A stretch of 24,902 nucleotides of DNA, from positions 1 through 24,902 of the forward strand of contig CAYRAG010000026.1 in NCBI GenBank assembly GCA_964422185.1, given 5' to 3'. The position numbers and the translations under genes were made by a program. How positions within the stretch are numbered: position 1 is the first letter of the stretch; each line of letters starts with the position of its first letter. This stretch comes from CALXCT01 sp964422185 (GTDB lineage Bacteria > Bacillota > Clostridia > Oscillospirales > Oscillospiraceae). Positions 1 through 9,019 of the stretch are shown one piece after another. The notes below the pieces were generated by a model. It saw only the letters and a program-made list of their open reading frames with translations, had not been told where the DNA came from and searched no databases.

Positions 1-952
<952 letters not shown>

Positions 953-997
953 ATGATTCACACTCCTTTGCAGAAAGCATTCGGTTGGTTTGAAAAA

Positions 998-1024
998 TTA
1001 GCACTCTCACCCTTCGAGTGCTAA
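998..1024. promoter_or_regulatory. CIRCE operator (HrcA binding site)
   Basis: A perfect inverted repeat, TTAGCACTC then 9 bases then GAGTGCTAA, is identical to the consensus CIRCE element. It lies just downstream of the clpB -10 box, so bound HrcA would block transcription. This places clpB in the HrcA regulon of this organism. Confidence 0.97.
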
Positions 1025-1027
1025 TTT

Positions 1028-1056
1028 ATGATACCCCCTGCGGTTTCGAAATGCAA
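1028..1056 (-). promoter_or_regulatory. clpB sigma-A promoter
   Basis: On the minus strand TTGCAT (1056-1051), a 17-base spacer and TATCAT (1033-1028) make a good housekeeping promoter. The -10 box is four bases from CIRCE, so the operator overlaps the expected transcription start. Confidence 0.8.
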
Positions 1057-1194
1057 TACCCTTTACAAATTGTTTACATTTTTTTGCAAAACGGCAAGGC
1101 GGGCCCGGAAGCCGGGGTGCGCCAAAGCTTTCGCGGCAGGGCCGGATCTTAAGCAAATTTTAACCGTTCTGTTATTCCTTTTCCCGCCGGCCTG

Positions 1195-1203
1195 TGGTAT
1201 AAT
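1195..1203 (+). promoter_or_regulatory. glf extended -10 promoter
   Basis: TGGTATAAT gives a perfect TATAAT with an extended TGn. No good -35 hexamer lies at 16-18 bases, which is typical of promoters that depend on the extended -10. It reads toward glf, leaving a leader of about 75 bases. Confidence 0.65.
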
Positions 1204-1230
1204 GCCCTGGATTTTGGAGCGCGGTTTTTT

Positions 1231-1261
1231 CCGGCACCTGCCGGAGCCCCCGGCGGGGGGC
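1231..1261 (+). other. Two tandem GC hairpins in the glf leader
   Basis: CCGGC-acct-GCCGG (1231-1244) is followed one base later by GCCCCC-ggcg-GGGGGC (1246-1261). They end 16 bases before the Shine-Dalgarno AGGTGA. There is no following T tract, so they are not a classic terminator. They may stabilise the mRNA or limit translation. Confidence 0.5.
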
Positions 1262-1286
1262 CGGCGCGCGAACATCAGGTGAAATT

Positions 1287-2444
1287 ATGCAGTTTGATTT
1301 TGACACTCTGGTCATCGGCGCGGGCCTGGCCGGCGCCACCGCGGCGCGCTGCCTCGCGGAGTACGGCGGGCGGCGGGTTCTCGTGGTGGAGCAGCGGGAT
1401 CACATCGCCGGCAACGCCTACGACTGCCTCGACAGCGCCGGCATCCTCATCCACCGGTACGGCCCCCATATCTTCCACACCAATGAGGAGCGGGTCTTCC
1501 GCTTCCTCACCCGGTTCACCGACTGGCGGGAGTACCAGCACTGCGTGGTGGCCAATGTCCACGGGCAGCTGATGCCCGTCCCGTTCAACCTCCACTCCCT
1601 GTACATCGCGTTTGAGGAGGAGAAAGCGGCCCGGCTGGAGCAGAAGCTGCTGGACACCTACGGGGCGGAGCGGAAAGTCACCATTCTGGAGCTGCGGCAG
1701 GCCACCGACCCGGATCTGTCCGAGCTGGCCGACTATGTCTACGAGAACATCTTCGTCCACTACACCATGAAGCAGTGGGGCACCACGCCGGAGCAGATCG
1801 ATCCGGCCACCACCGCCCGGGTGCCCGTCTTCCTGTCCCGGGACGACCGCTATTTCCAGGACGAGTGGCAGGGGATCCCGGCCAGGGGCTACACCCCCAT
1901 GGTCGCGGAGATGCTCCATCACCCGAATATCACGGTGCAGCCGGGCACGGACGCCCGCACGCTCCTCACCCCGGGGGACGGACATCTCTTCTTCCAGGGC
2001 GAGATCTTTGACGGCACCGTCATCTACACCGGCGCGGTGGACGAGCTGTTTGCCTGCCGGTTCGGCCGTCTGCCCTACCGCACCCTGGACTTCCAGTTTG
2101 AGACGCTGCCCATGCAGTGGTACCAGACCTGCGCCACCGTCAACTACACCGTGGATCAGCCGTACACCCGCATCACGGAGTTCAAGCACCTGACCGGCCA
2201 GGTGAAGAAAGACTGCACCACCATCGTCCGGGAGCTGCCCCGCGCCTACACCGGCGCCGCCGGCGAGATCCCCTACTACGCCATCATCAGCCCGGAAAAC
2301 AATGCGCTGTATCAGAAGTACGAGGATCTGGCGCGGCGCTACCCCGGGTTCCATCTGCTGGGCCGCCTGGCGGAATACAAATACTACAACATGGATGCCA
2401 TCGTCAGCCGTGCGCTGTCCCTGTGTGAGACCCTGCTGGGCTGA
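1287..2444 (+). CDS. glf: UDP-galactopyranose mutase
   Basis: The protein (385 aa) is a flavoenzyme that converts UDP-galactopyranose to UDP-galactofuranose, the donor for Galf-containing surface glycans. The N-terminal FAD-binding Rossmann motif GAGLAG is followed by the family signatures GNAYD and YGPHIFHT. A C-terminal GRLAEYKYYNMD stretch carries the conserved flavin-contact region. Length matches bacterial Glf (about 370-390 aa). The ATG at 1287 is preceded by AGGTGA at a suitable distance. The next gene, a GT2 glycosyltransferase, starts 25 bases after the stop and is probably cotranscribed, suggesting that donor synthesis and transfer are coupled. Confidence 0.96.
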   Translation: MQFDFDTLVIGAGLAGATAARCLAEYGGRRVLVVEQRDHIAGNAYDCLDSAGILIHRYGPHIFHTNEERVFRFLTRFTDWREYQHCVVANVHGQLMPVPFNLHSLYIAFEEEKAARLEQKLLDTYGAERKVTILELRQATDPDLSELADYVYENIFVHYTMKQWGTTPEQIDPATTARVPVFLSRDDRYFQDEWQGIPARGYTPMVAEMLHHPNITVQPGTDARTLLTPGDGHLFFQGEIFDGTVIYTGAVDELFACRFGRLPYRTLDFQFETLPMQWYQTCATVNYTVDQPYTRITEFKHLTGQVKKDCTTIVRELPRAYTGAAGEIPYYAIISPENNALYQKYEDLARRYPGFHLLGRLAEYKYYNMDAIVSRALSLCETLLG

Positions 2445-2469
2445 GAACCCGGAAGGAGCGTGATGCCTC

Positions 2470-3501
2470 TTGGATAAGCTGATCACTTTCACCGTCCCCT
2501 GCTACAACTCCGCGGCCTACATGGATCACTGCATGGAGACCCTGCTGACCGCCGGGGACGACACCGAGATCATCCTGGTGGACGACGGCTCCGAGAAAGA
2601 CGACACGCCGGCCATCTGCGACCGCTACGCCGCGGAGTATCCGGACATTGTCCGGGTCATCCACCAGCCCAACGGCGGCCACGGCGAGGGCGTCAACCAG
2701 GGCATCCGCCACGCCCGGGGGATCTATTATAAGGTGGTGGACTCGGACGACTGGCTGGACACGGACGCGCTGGCCGCCGTCATGGCGCAGCTGCGGGAGT
2801 TCGCCGCCTCGGGCCAGCAGGTGGACATGCTCATCGCCAACTATGTGTACGAGCACATGGAGGATCAGTCCGAGAAAGTCATGCGCTACCGCAATGTGTT
2901 CCCCCTGAACCGCATCTTCACCTGGGAGGAGATCGGGCACTTCACCCCCTCCCAGTACCTGCTCATGCACTCGGTCATCTACCGCACCCAGCTGCTGCGG
3001 GACTGCGGCCTGGAGCTGCCGAAGCACACTTTCTATGTGGACAACATCTTCGTCTATCAGCCGCTGCCCTACATCCGCAGCATGTACTACATGGATGTGG
3101 ATCTGTACCGGTACTTCATCGGGCGGGAGGATCAGTCCGTCAACGAGCAGGTGATGATCTCCCGGGTGGATCAGCAGGTCCGGGTGACCCGCATCATGAT
3201 CCAGTCCCACAACCTGCGGGAGATCCTCAACACCCAGCGGCACCTCGGCCGGTATATGTTCAGCTACCTGTCCATGATGATGACCATCTCGTCCCTGTTT
3301 CTGATCATGTCCGGCACCCCGGAGGATCTGGGCAACAAGACGGCGCTGTGGGAGTTCCTGCGGCTGAACATGGATCAGAAGCTGTTCCACCGGATGAAAT
3401 ACCGGGCGCTGTCCGCGGTGGCCAACCTGCCCGGCTACCAGGGCCGGAAGCTGTCCGTGCGCCTGTACCGGCTGGCCCGGAAATTCTACAAATTCAACTG
3501 A
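2470..3501 (+). CDS. Family 2 glycosyltransferase, possible galactofuranosyl or capsule/teichoic-type transferase
   Basis: The protein (343 aa) has a GT-A fold start (ITFTVPCYNSAAYMDHCMET), a nucleotide-binding ILVDDGS, and the metal-binding VDSDDW motif near residue 92, which define GT2 inverting enzymes. The C-terminal half is less conserved and has a hydrophobic SYLSMMMTISSLFLIM segment near residue 270, perhaps membrane-associated. The start is TTG at 2470: AAGGAG lies upstream, and no in-frame ATG precedes the conserved first strand. Acceptor and sugar cannot be read from the sequence. The position directly after glf makes UDP-Galf an attractive donor, by inference only. Confidence 0.9.
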   Translation: MDKLITFTVPCYNSAAYMDHCMETLLTAGDDTEIILVDDGSEKDDTPAICDRYAAEYPDIVRVIHQPNGGHGEGVNQGIRHARGIYYKVVDSDDWLDTDALAAVMAQLREFAASGQQVDMLIANYVYEHMEDQSEKVMRYRNVFPLNRIFTWEEIGHFTPSQYLLMHSVIYRTQLLRDCGLELPKHTFYVDNIFVYQPLPYIRSMYYMDVDLYRYFIGREDQSVNEQVMISRVDQQVRVTRIMIQSHNLREILNTQRHLGRYMFSYLSMMMTISSLFLIMSGTPEDLGNKTALWEFLRLNMDQKLFHRMKYRALSAVANLPGYQGRKLSVRLYRLARKFYKFN

Positions 3502-3507
3502 GAACCG

Positions 3508-3540
3508 CTGCCGCCGGAACTGCCCCGGCGGCAGTTTTTT
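3508..3540 (+). terminator. Intrinsic terminator of the glf-GT2 operon
   Basis: CTGCCGCCGG (3508-3517), a 7-base loop, CCGGCGGCAG (3525-3534) and then TTTTTT. The stem is 10 perfect base pairs. The T tract touches the ribosome-binding site of the next gene. Confidence 0.93.
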
Positions 3541-3555
3541 AAGGAGGGGACTGTC

Positions 3556-4062
3556 ATGTTCCGTGAAATGCGCCGCGCCCGCCAGGCCCTGAGCGAGGCC
3601 GGGGCCCTGGACATCCTGGATCGCGGGGAGTACGGCACCCTGGCCCTGCTGGGCGACGGGGACCGCCCCTACGCGGTGCCGCTCAACTATGTGCTGGTGG
3701 ATCGCACGGTGTACTTCCACTGCGCCAGGGAGGGCCACAAGATCGACGCGATCCGCCGCCACCCCGCCGCGTCATTCTGCGTCGTGGATCTCCACCAGGT
3801 ACGCCCGGCGGAGTACACCACCGTCTACCGCAGCGCCATCGTCTTCGGCACGGCCCGGATGGTGGAGGAGGATGAGGAGAAGCGCCGGGCCATCTGGGCT
3901 CTGACGGAGAAGTACTGCCCCGGCTGCATGGACGGCGCCCCGGCGGCCATTGAGAAAGAGTGGGAACGGCTGGGCATACTGGCGCTGTCCATCGAGCATG
4001 TCACCGGCAAGCAGGCCATTGAGCTTGTTCGCGCCCGGAACGGCCCGGAAAGCGGGATCTGA
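3556..4062 (+). CDS. Pyridoxamine 5'-phosphate oxidase-fold flavin-binding protein, NimA-like
   Basis: The protein (168 aa) begins with the pattern of the clostridial NimA/PNPOx group: MRRARQALSE, then EYGTLALLGDGDRPYAVPLNYV, then YFHCAREGHKIDAIRRHP. These are split-barrel flavin-binding proteins; some members reduce nitroimidazoles, but most have unknown substrates. The EGHKID segment is the usual flavin-phosphate contact. AAGGAGGGG lies 7 bases before the ATG. The gene sits 16 bases after a strong terminator and shows no obvious promoter of its own, so it may depend on readthrough. A role in drug resistance should not be assumed. Confidence 0.88.
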   Translation: MFREMRRARQALSEAGALDILDRGEYGTLALLGDGDRPYAVPLNYVLVDRTVYFHCAREGHKIDAIRRHPAASFCVVDLHQVRPAEYTTVYRSAIVFGTARMVEEDEEKRRAIWALTEKYCPGCMDGAPAAIEKEWERLGILALSIEHVTGKQAIELVRARNGPESGI

Positions 4063-4186
4063 CCGCCGGAACCGTCCCGGGGAAAAGTCCGGTCTGCCGG
4101 CCGGACGCGTCGCGGACAGCAGAGAGATCCCCGCCGTGATATGGATTTCCTGTCGCCGCATTCAGAACCCCGCATGGGAAACCCTC

Positions 4187-4215
4187 TTGCAATTTCCCCT
4201 CTTCCTGTATAGAAT
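4187..4215 (+). promoter_or_regulatory. Promoter of the ABC importer operon
   Basis: TTGCAA (4187-4192), a 17-base spacer and TAGAAT (4210-4215) precede the lipoprotein gene by about 35 bases. Before it, 4063-4186 contains short GC-rich inverted repeats (for example GTCCGG/CCGGAC) but no gene. Confidence 0.65.
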
Positions 4216-4250
4216 GGACTGGAATCTACCAGGAAAGGAAGCTCTTTGCG

Positions 4251-5309
4251 ATGAAAAAACGCAGTCTGCTGGCCGTGCTGGTGTGCGCGGCCATGCTGTT
4301 TGCCCTGCTTGCCGGCTGCTCCGGCGGGCAGGAGGAGACCACCCCGAATCCGCCCGCGCCCAGCGAGAGCGTATCCACGGAGCCCTCGCCCAGTGAGAGT
4401 GAGCCGGAGGAGGGCCCGCCGGAGGTCAACCTCGCCGTCCTCCGCGGCCCCACCGGCGTCGGCGCGGCCAGGCTGCTCTCGGACAATGACGCCGGCACCA
4501 CCGCCCTCCACTACAATGTGACGCTGGCCTCGGATCCGGCCACGGAGATCGTGCCCAAACTGGTCAACGGCGAGCTGGACATCGCGGCGATCTCCACGAA
4601 TCTCGCCTCCACCCTGTACCACCGCACGGAGGGCGGCGTGCAGCTGCTCGCCCTCAACACCCTGGGTGTGCTGTATATCCTGGAGAACGGAGACACCGTC
4701 CACACCATGGCGGATCTGGCGGGGAAGACCATCTACGCCACCGGCCAGGCCTCCAACCCGGAGTATGTGCTCAACTACCTGCTCAGGGAAAACGGTCTGG
4801 AGCCCGGCACGGATGTGGAGATCCAGTGGCTGGCCAGCGAGGAGCTGGTCACCCGTATGGCCTCGGGCGAGATTGACCTGGCCATGCTGCCCGTCCCCGC
4901 CGCCACCGCGGTACAGATGCAAAACCAGGATGTCCGCGCCGCGCTGGATCTGACGGAGGAGTGGGACGCCACGGACTCCGGCGGCGAGCTGACCATGGGC
5001 TGTGTGGTGGTGCGCACGGAGTTTGCCCAGGCGTACCCCGGCGCGGTCACCGCGTTTCTGGAGGAGTATAAGGACTCCATCGACTTTGTGACCGGCAATC
5101 CGGAGGAGGCCGCGCCCATGGTCGCCCGGTACGGCATCACCGCCAACGAGCAGATCGCCCTGGCCGCCATCCCGGCGTGCAATCTGGTGTGCATCACCGG
5201 CGCGGACATGCGCAACGGCATCCAGCCCTACTTTGAGGTGCTCGCGGCCGCTGACCCGACTTCGATCGGAGGATCCATCCCTGATGACGCCTTCTACTTC
5301 ATCCCGTAG
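4251..5309 (+). CDS. ABC importer substrate-binding lipoprotein, TauA/SsuA/NMT1-like
   Basis: The protein (352 aa) has a lipoprotein signal: KKR, a hydrophobic core, then lipobox LLAG-C with Cys23. A Ser/Pro/Glu-rich spacer (about residues 24-60) would tether the domain to the membrane. The rest is a type 2 periplasmic-binding fold with ADLAGKTIYATGQASNPEYVL and a following EELVTRMASGEIDLAMLP, as in the nitrate/sulfonate/taurine family. Ligand specificity cannot be assigned. The permease start codon lies inside its last codons (26-base overlap), so the two are translated together. The ATG at 4251 follows an AGGAAAGGA ribosome-binding site. Confidence 0.9.
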   Translation: MKKRSLLAVLVCAAMLFALLAGCSGGQEETTPNPPAPSESVSTEPSPSESEPEEGPPEVNLAVLRGPTGVGAARLLSDNDAGTTALHYNVTLASDPATEIVPKLVNGELDIAAISTNLASTLYHRTEGGVQLLALNTLGVLYILENGDTVHTMADLAGKTIYATGQASNPEYVLNYLLRENGLEPGTDVEIQWLASEELVTRMASGEIDLAMLPVPAATAVQMQNQDVRAALDLTEEWDATDSGGELTMGCVVVRTEFAQAYPGAVTAFLEEYKDSIDFVTGNPEEAAPMVARYGITANEQIALAAIPACNLVCITGADMRNGIQPYFEVLAAADPTSIGGSIPDDAFYFIP

Positions 5310-6075
5310 AAAGACCGTCTTTCTGAAAGTTCTGCTGCCCCTGGTCTTCTGGCTGGCGGTGTGGCAGCTGGCCGCCATGGCCATGGACTGGCACACCGGC
5401 GGGCAAGGCAACGAGCTGCTGCTCCCCTATCCCGCCACCGTGGCCGTCACGCTGGCGAAGCTGGCGGTCACCGGCTCATTCTGGCAGACGGTGCTCATGA
5501 CCCTGTGCCGCATTGTAGCGGGTCTGGTCGCCGGCTGCGTGCTGGGCACGGCGCTGGCGCTGCTCACCTGCGCCAGCCGGTGGGCGGACTGCCTGCTCTC
5601 CCCCGCCATCCGGGTGATCCGGGCCACGCCGGTGGTCTCGTTCATTGTCCTGGTGCTGCTGTGGGTTCACACCAACCGGGTGCCGGTGGTCATCTCTGCC
5701 CTGATGGTCATGCCGGTGGTCTGGGCCAATGTGTCCCGGGGCATCCGGGAGACGGACCGGCAGCTGCTGGAGCTGGCGGGAGCCTACGGCTTCGGCGGCT
5801 GGAAAACCCTGCGTCTGGTCTATCTCCCCTCCGTGCGGCCCTATTTCGCCGCGGCGGTGACCACGGCCACGGGTCTGGCCTGGAAATCCGGTGTGGCGGC
5901 GGAGGTGATCTGCCTGCCTCTGCTGGCCATAGGCACCCAGGTCTACCGTTCCAAGCTGACGCTGGAGATCCCGTCCCTGTTCGCCTGGACCGTGACGGTG
6001 GTGCTTTTGTCTCTGCTTCTGGAACATCTCCTCAGCCGTCTGATCCGGTTTGCGGAAAGGGGACGGCGGCCATGA
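5284..6075 (+). CDS. ABC importer permease, TauC/SsuC-like
   Basis: The protein (263 aa) has about six hydrophobic segments, beginning with VFLKVLLPLVFWLAVWQLAA. The cytoplasmic EAA loop (ELAGAYGFGGWKTLRLVYLP) contacts the ATPase. The family is COG0600. The ATG at 5284 is preferred over an earlier TTG at 5233 because GGAGG stands about 12 bases upstream and the extra codons do not resemble the family. It overlaps the binding-protein gene by 26 bases and the ATPase gene by ATGA. Confidence 0.92.
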   Translation: MTPSTSSRRKTVFLKVLLPLVFWLAVWQLAAMAMDWHTGGQGNELLLPYPATVAVTLAKLAVTGSFWQTVLMTLCRIVAGLVAGCVLGTALALLTCASRWADCLLSPAIRVIRATPVVSFIVLVLLWVHTNRVPVVISALMVMPVVWANVSRGIRETDRQLLELAGAYGFGGWKTLRLVYLPSVRPYFAAAVTTATGLAWKSGVAAEVICLPLLAIGTQVYRSKLTLEIPSLFAWTVTVVLLSLLLEHLLSRLIRFAERGRRP

Positions 6076-6671
6076 TCCGTCTGAGCGATCTCGTACTGTC
6101 CTACGGGGACAGGGTTGTCCTCGACCATTTCTCCCTGGATCTGCCGGAGGACGGAATCACGGTGCTGTCCGGCCCGTCCGGCTGCGGGAAGACCACCCTG
6201 CTCCGGGTTCTGGCCGGTCTTCAGCGCACCCAGGGCGGCACGGTCTCCGGCCTGCCCGGCCGGCCCGCCATTCTCTTCCAGGAGAACCGTCTGTTCCCCT
6301 GGCGCACCGTGCGGGAGCACATCACGGATGTCCTGCCCCCCGAGCGCCGGGACGAGGCGGACTCCTGGCTGGCGCTGGCGGAGCTGGAGGACGAGGGCGG
6401 CTCCTTTCCGGATCAGCTCTCCGGCGGCATGGGCCGCCGGCTGGCCCTGGCCCGGGCCCTGGCGCTGGGCGGCTCGCTGTATCTGCTGGACGAGCCGTTC
6501 ACCGGCGTGGATCTCCCCCGGCAGCGCCGCCTGATGGACGCCATCCGCGCCCTGGGCGTGCCCGCCCTGGTGGTCAGCCACGAGACGCAGGTCGCACAGC
6601 TGGCGGATCGGGTGCTGTATTTTGACGGCCCCCCTCTGACCCTGCTGGATCCCGCGTCCGGCCGCAGCTAG
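6072..6671 (+). CDS. ABC importer ATP-binding protein, compact SsuB/TauB-like
   Basis: The protein (199 aa) has Walker A GPSGCGKTT (34-42), Q-loop FQENRLFPW (Q70), signature LSGGM (116-120), Walker B LYLLDEP (136-142) and H-loop His170, so all catalytic elements are present. It is about 50 residues shorter than typical SsuB/TauB. The shortening falls between the Q-loop and signature helix and at the C terminus. The signature ends in Met instead of the usual Gln. The start codon overlaps the permease stop (ATGA), showing an operon. Confidence 0.93.
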   Translation: MIRLSDLVLSYGDRVVLDHFSLDLPEDGITVLSGPSGCGKTTLLRVLAGLQRTQGGTVSGLPGRPAILFQENRLFPWRTVREHITDVLPPERRDEADSWLALAELEDEGGSFPDQLSGGMGRRLALARALALGGSLYLLDEPFTGVDLPRQRRLMDAIRALGVPALVVSHETQVAQLADRVLYFDGPPLTLLDPASGRS

Positions 6672-6697
6672 CCCGGGCGCGTTTCGTCTGTCATTCC

Positions 6698-6732
6698 GGC
6701 CGGCGGGCGGCATTCCACGCCGCCCGCCGGCC
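6698..6732. repeat. 14-bp perfect inverted repeat after the ABC operon
   Basis: GGCCGGCGGGCGGC (6698-6711) is separated by 7 bases from its exact reverse complement (6719-6732). It lacks a T tract, so it may be a 3'-end stability hairpin or a poor terminator. A better terminator follows at 6774. Confidence 0.7.
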
Positions 6733-6773
6733 CGATCTGTGCGTTCCGGAAGGGATCCGGCACGCTGTTTCAG

Positions 6774-6801
6774 AACCTGTCCGCCGGGCAGGTTTCCTTT
6801 T
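6774..6801 (+). terminator. Probable terminator of the ABC importer operon
   Basis: AACCTGTCC (6774-6782), loop GCC, and GGGCAGGTT (6786-6794) form a 9-pair stem with one G-T wobble. It is followed by the T-rich TCCTTTTT. It ends about 70 bases before the rimP promoter. Confidence 0.75.
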
Positions 6802-6868
6802 TGCCCTCTCCGGCTTACGCTCTTGTTGTGATTTTTCCCGAAATTTCGCGGTTTTCCCGAAAAAACGG

Positions 6869-6897
6869 TTGCTTTTTCTCCCCCTCTATGGTATAGT
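6869..6897 (+). promoter_or_regulatory. Promoter of the rimP-nusA-infB operon
   Basis: TTGCTT (6869-6874), 17 bases, TATAGT (6892-6897). The leader of about 100 bases contains a small GCGGA-agc-TCCGC hairpin followed by CTCTTTCTT near 6930-6952, which could act as a weak attenuator. Confidence 0.8.
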
Positions 6898-7006
6898 TCC
6901 CGCAGGTAAGAGAGAAACAGAACGGAGTGGGGCGGAAGCTCCGCTCTTTCTTATTGAAAAAACGCGGCAGGCAATTTTCCTGACCGCACGGAGAGAGGTG
7001 CCGCCC

Positions 7007-7462
7007 ATGTCCAAAGTCGCCGATACGGTCACAGCCCTGGCCAGGCCCCTTGTGGAGGCCAGCGGGTGCTCGCTGTGGGATGTGGAGTACCTCCGGGAGG
7101 CCGGAGAGTGGTACCTCCGGCTGTATATCGATGTGGAGGGCGGCGTCTCCATCCACGACTGCGAGGTCGTCAGCCGGGCGGTCGGGGACGCCCTGGACGA
7201 GGCGGATCCCATCCCCGGCAGCTACATCTTCGAGGTGTGCTCCGCGGGCGACGACCGGATTCTCCGCACCCCGGCGCACTTCGCCGCCATGAACGGCCGG
7301 GAGGTGGAGGTGCGCCTCTACCGCGCCCGGGACGGCAGAAAGAACTTCATCGGCACCCTGACCGGCTATGACCGCGGCCGTGTCACCATCCAGGCGGAGG
7401 GGGCCGACCTCACCTTTGAGAAGCAGGACATCGCGCAGGTGCGCCTGTATGTCCGGTACTGA
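7007..7462 (+). CDS. rimP: Ribosome maturation factor RimP
   Basis: The protein (151 aa) is a 30S assembly factor that helps load uS12. The N-terminal alpha/beta domain has the family pattern CSLWDVEYLREAGEWYLRLY and IHDCEVVSRAVGDALDEADP. SYIFEVCSAGDDRILRTP corresponds to the usual EVSSPGLDRPL motif. The C-terminal SH3-like domain begins about residue 90. Two bases differ from family consensus in that motif (CSAGDD instead of SSPGLD), a mild divergence. The ATG at 7007 follows AGAGGTG. It is the first gene of the operon, 27 bases before nusA. Confidence 0.95.
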   Translation: MSKVADTVTALARPLVEASGCSLWDVEYLREAGEWYLRLYIDVEGGVSIHDCEVVSRAVGDALDEADPIPGSYIFEVCSAGDDRILRTPAHFAAMNGREVEVRLYRARDGRKNFIGTLTGYDRGRVTIQAEGADLTFEKQDIAQVRLYVRY

Positions 7463-7489
7463 GACAACGACGATAGCGAGGTAATCCAA

Positions 7490-8695
7490 ATGCCCACAAA
7501 GAAGAAGGCAAAAAAGACAAACAACCTGGAAAACGACGGCCGGGAGTTCTTCGCCGCCATTGACCAGATCGAGCGGGAAAAGGGAATCCCGGCGGAATAT
7601 ATGATGGAAAAGATCACCCAGGCCCTCATCACCGCCTACAAGCGGGATCACGAGGGCGTCGGGGATAACATCACGGTGGAGGCGGACCGGGACGCGGGCA
7701 TCATCCGCCTGATTTTGAAGAAAGATGTCGTGGAGACGGTGGACAACCCCCAGACGGAGATCAGCCTGGAGGAGGCGAGAAAGTCCCTGCCCCAGGCCGG
7801 TCTGGGCGATGTGGTGCGCATGGAGATCAAGACGAAGAACTTCGGCCGCATCGCCGCGCAGGCCGCCCGCCAGGTCATCATCCAGGGGATCCGCGAGGCG
7901 GAGCAGGGCATGATCTACGACGAGTTCACCTCCAAGGAGCATGAGATCCTCACCGGCGAGGTGAACCGGATCGACGCCCGCACCGGCTCCGTCGGGGTCC
8001 GGCTGGGCAGCGGCGGGGAGCGCACGGAGGCCTACCTGAACACCAACGAGCAGGTTCGGGGCGAGACCTACTATGAGGGCCAGCGCCTGAAAGTCTATGT
8101 GGTGGAGGTTCGCCGGGCGCCGAAAGGCCCCCAGATCCTCATCTCCCGGACCCACCCCGGCCTGGTCAAACGGCTGTTTGAACTGGAGGTGCCCGAGATC
8201 TTCGACGGCACCGTGGAAATCCGATCCATCGCCCGGGAGGCGGGCAACCGCACAAAGATGGCGGTGTGGTCCGCGGATCCCAATGTGGATCCCGTGGGCG
8301 CCTGCGTGGGCCCCCGGGGCTCGCGGGTCAACAACATCGTGCAGGAGCTGGGCGGCGAGAAAGTGGATATCATCAAGTACTCCGACGACCCGTCCGAGTA
8401 CATCGCCGCCGCCCTGGCCCCCGCCACGGTTCTGGCGGTGTCGCCGCCGGACGAGAACAAGAGCTGCCAGGTGGTGGTGCCCGACGATCAGCTCTCCCTG
8501 GCCATCGGCAAGGAGGGGCAGAACGCCAGGCTGGCCGCCCGGCTGACCGGCTTCAAGATCGACATCCGGCCGGAATCCGCGCCGGAACCCGAGAGGGAGG
8601 AAGAGCCGGAGGAGTATCCTGAGGAGGAGGAGCCGCTGTTCCTCGACGACGAGCCGGAGAATCCCGAGGCGGAGATGGTCTCCGTAGAGGAATAA
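7490..8695 (+). CDS. nusA: Transcription termination/antitermination factor NusA
   Basis: The protein (401 aa) has a lysine-rich start, then the RNA-polymerase-binding N domain (about 12-135, including EREKGIPAEYMMEKITQALITAYKRD). The S1 domain covers about 140-205. KH1 and KH2 follow, with GACVGPRGSRVNNIVQEL near residue 270 and AIGKEGQNARLAARLTGF near residue 340. The C terminus is a strongly acidic tail of Glu, Pro and Asp. It lacks the AR repeats of proteobacterial NusA, as in Firmicutes. It controls pausing and termination and works with the ribosome-linked genes around it. Confidence 0.97.
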   Translation: MPTKKKAKKTNNLENDGREFFAAIDQIEREKGIPAEYMMEKITQALITAYKRDHEGVGDNITVEADRDAGIIRLILKKDVVETVDNPQTEISLEEARKSLPQAGLGDVVRMEIKTKNFGRIAAQAARQVIIQGIREAEQGMIYDEFTSKEHEILTGEVNRIDARTGSVGVRLGSGGERTEAYLNTNEQVRGETYYEGQRLKVYVVEVRRAPKGPQILISRTHPGLVKRLFELEVPEIFDGTVEIRSIAREAGNRTKMAVWSADPNVDPVGACVGPRGSRVNNIVQELGGEKVDIIKYSDDPSEYIAAALAPATVLAVSPPDENKSCQVVVPDDQLSLAIGKEGQNARLAARLTGFKIDIRPESAPEPEREEEPEEYPEEEEPLFLDDEPENPEAEMVSVEE

Positions 8696-8740
8696 CCGGC
8701 CGTATCCTAAACGATTTCGAACACAGGGGAGGTGTCCGTC

Positions 8741-9019
8741 TTGCCCAGAAAAATTCCCATGCGCCAGTGTGTGGGCTGCCGGGAGATGAAACCGAAACGG
8801 GAGCTGATCCGGGTGGTCCGCTCCCCCGAGGGGGAGGTCAGTCTGGACTTCCGGGGCAAGATGCCCGGCAGGGGGGCCTATGTCTGCCCCAATCCCGCCT
8901 GTCTTGCCAGGGCGAAAAAGACCAGGGCCCTGGAGCGGGCGTTTGGCGCACCTCTTCCCGATGAGATTTTCGCCGCGCTGGCGGAACAGATGAAGGAGGC
9001 GCCTGCCGATGCCACATGA
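8741..9019 (+). CDS. rnpM: RnpM (YlxR), RNase P modulator family
   Basis: The protein (92 aa) has the YlxR signature RQCVGCREMKPKRELIRVVR and a later GRGAYVCPNPACLARAKK. Paired cysteines are present in both parts. In Bacillus the family binds RNase P RNA and modulates its activity. I place the start at TTG 8741, because AGGGGAGG lies 8 bases upstream; the GTG at 8732 would sit on that ribosome-binding site. The stop overlaps the start of ylxQ by 11 bases. Confidence 0.93.
   Translation: MPRKIPMRQCVGCREMKPKRELIRVVRSPEGEVSLDFRGKMPGRGAYVCPNPACLARAKKTRALERAFGAPLPDEIFAALAEQMKEAPADAT

Noticed and set aside
3825..5411. Minus-strand open frame opposite the PNPOx-like and lipoprotein genes
   Set aside because: The forward genes have clear family motifs, a signal peptide and operon structure; the reverse product has none.
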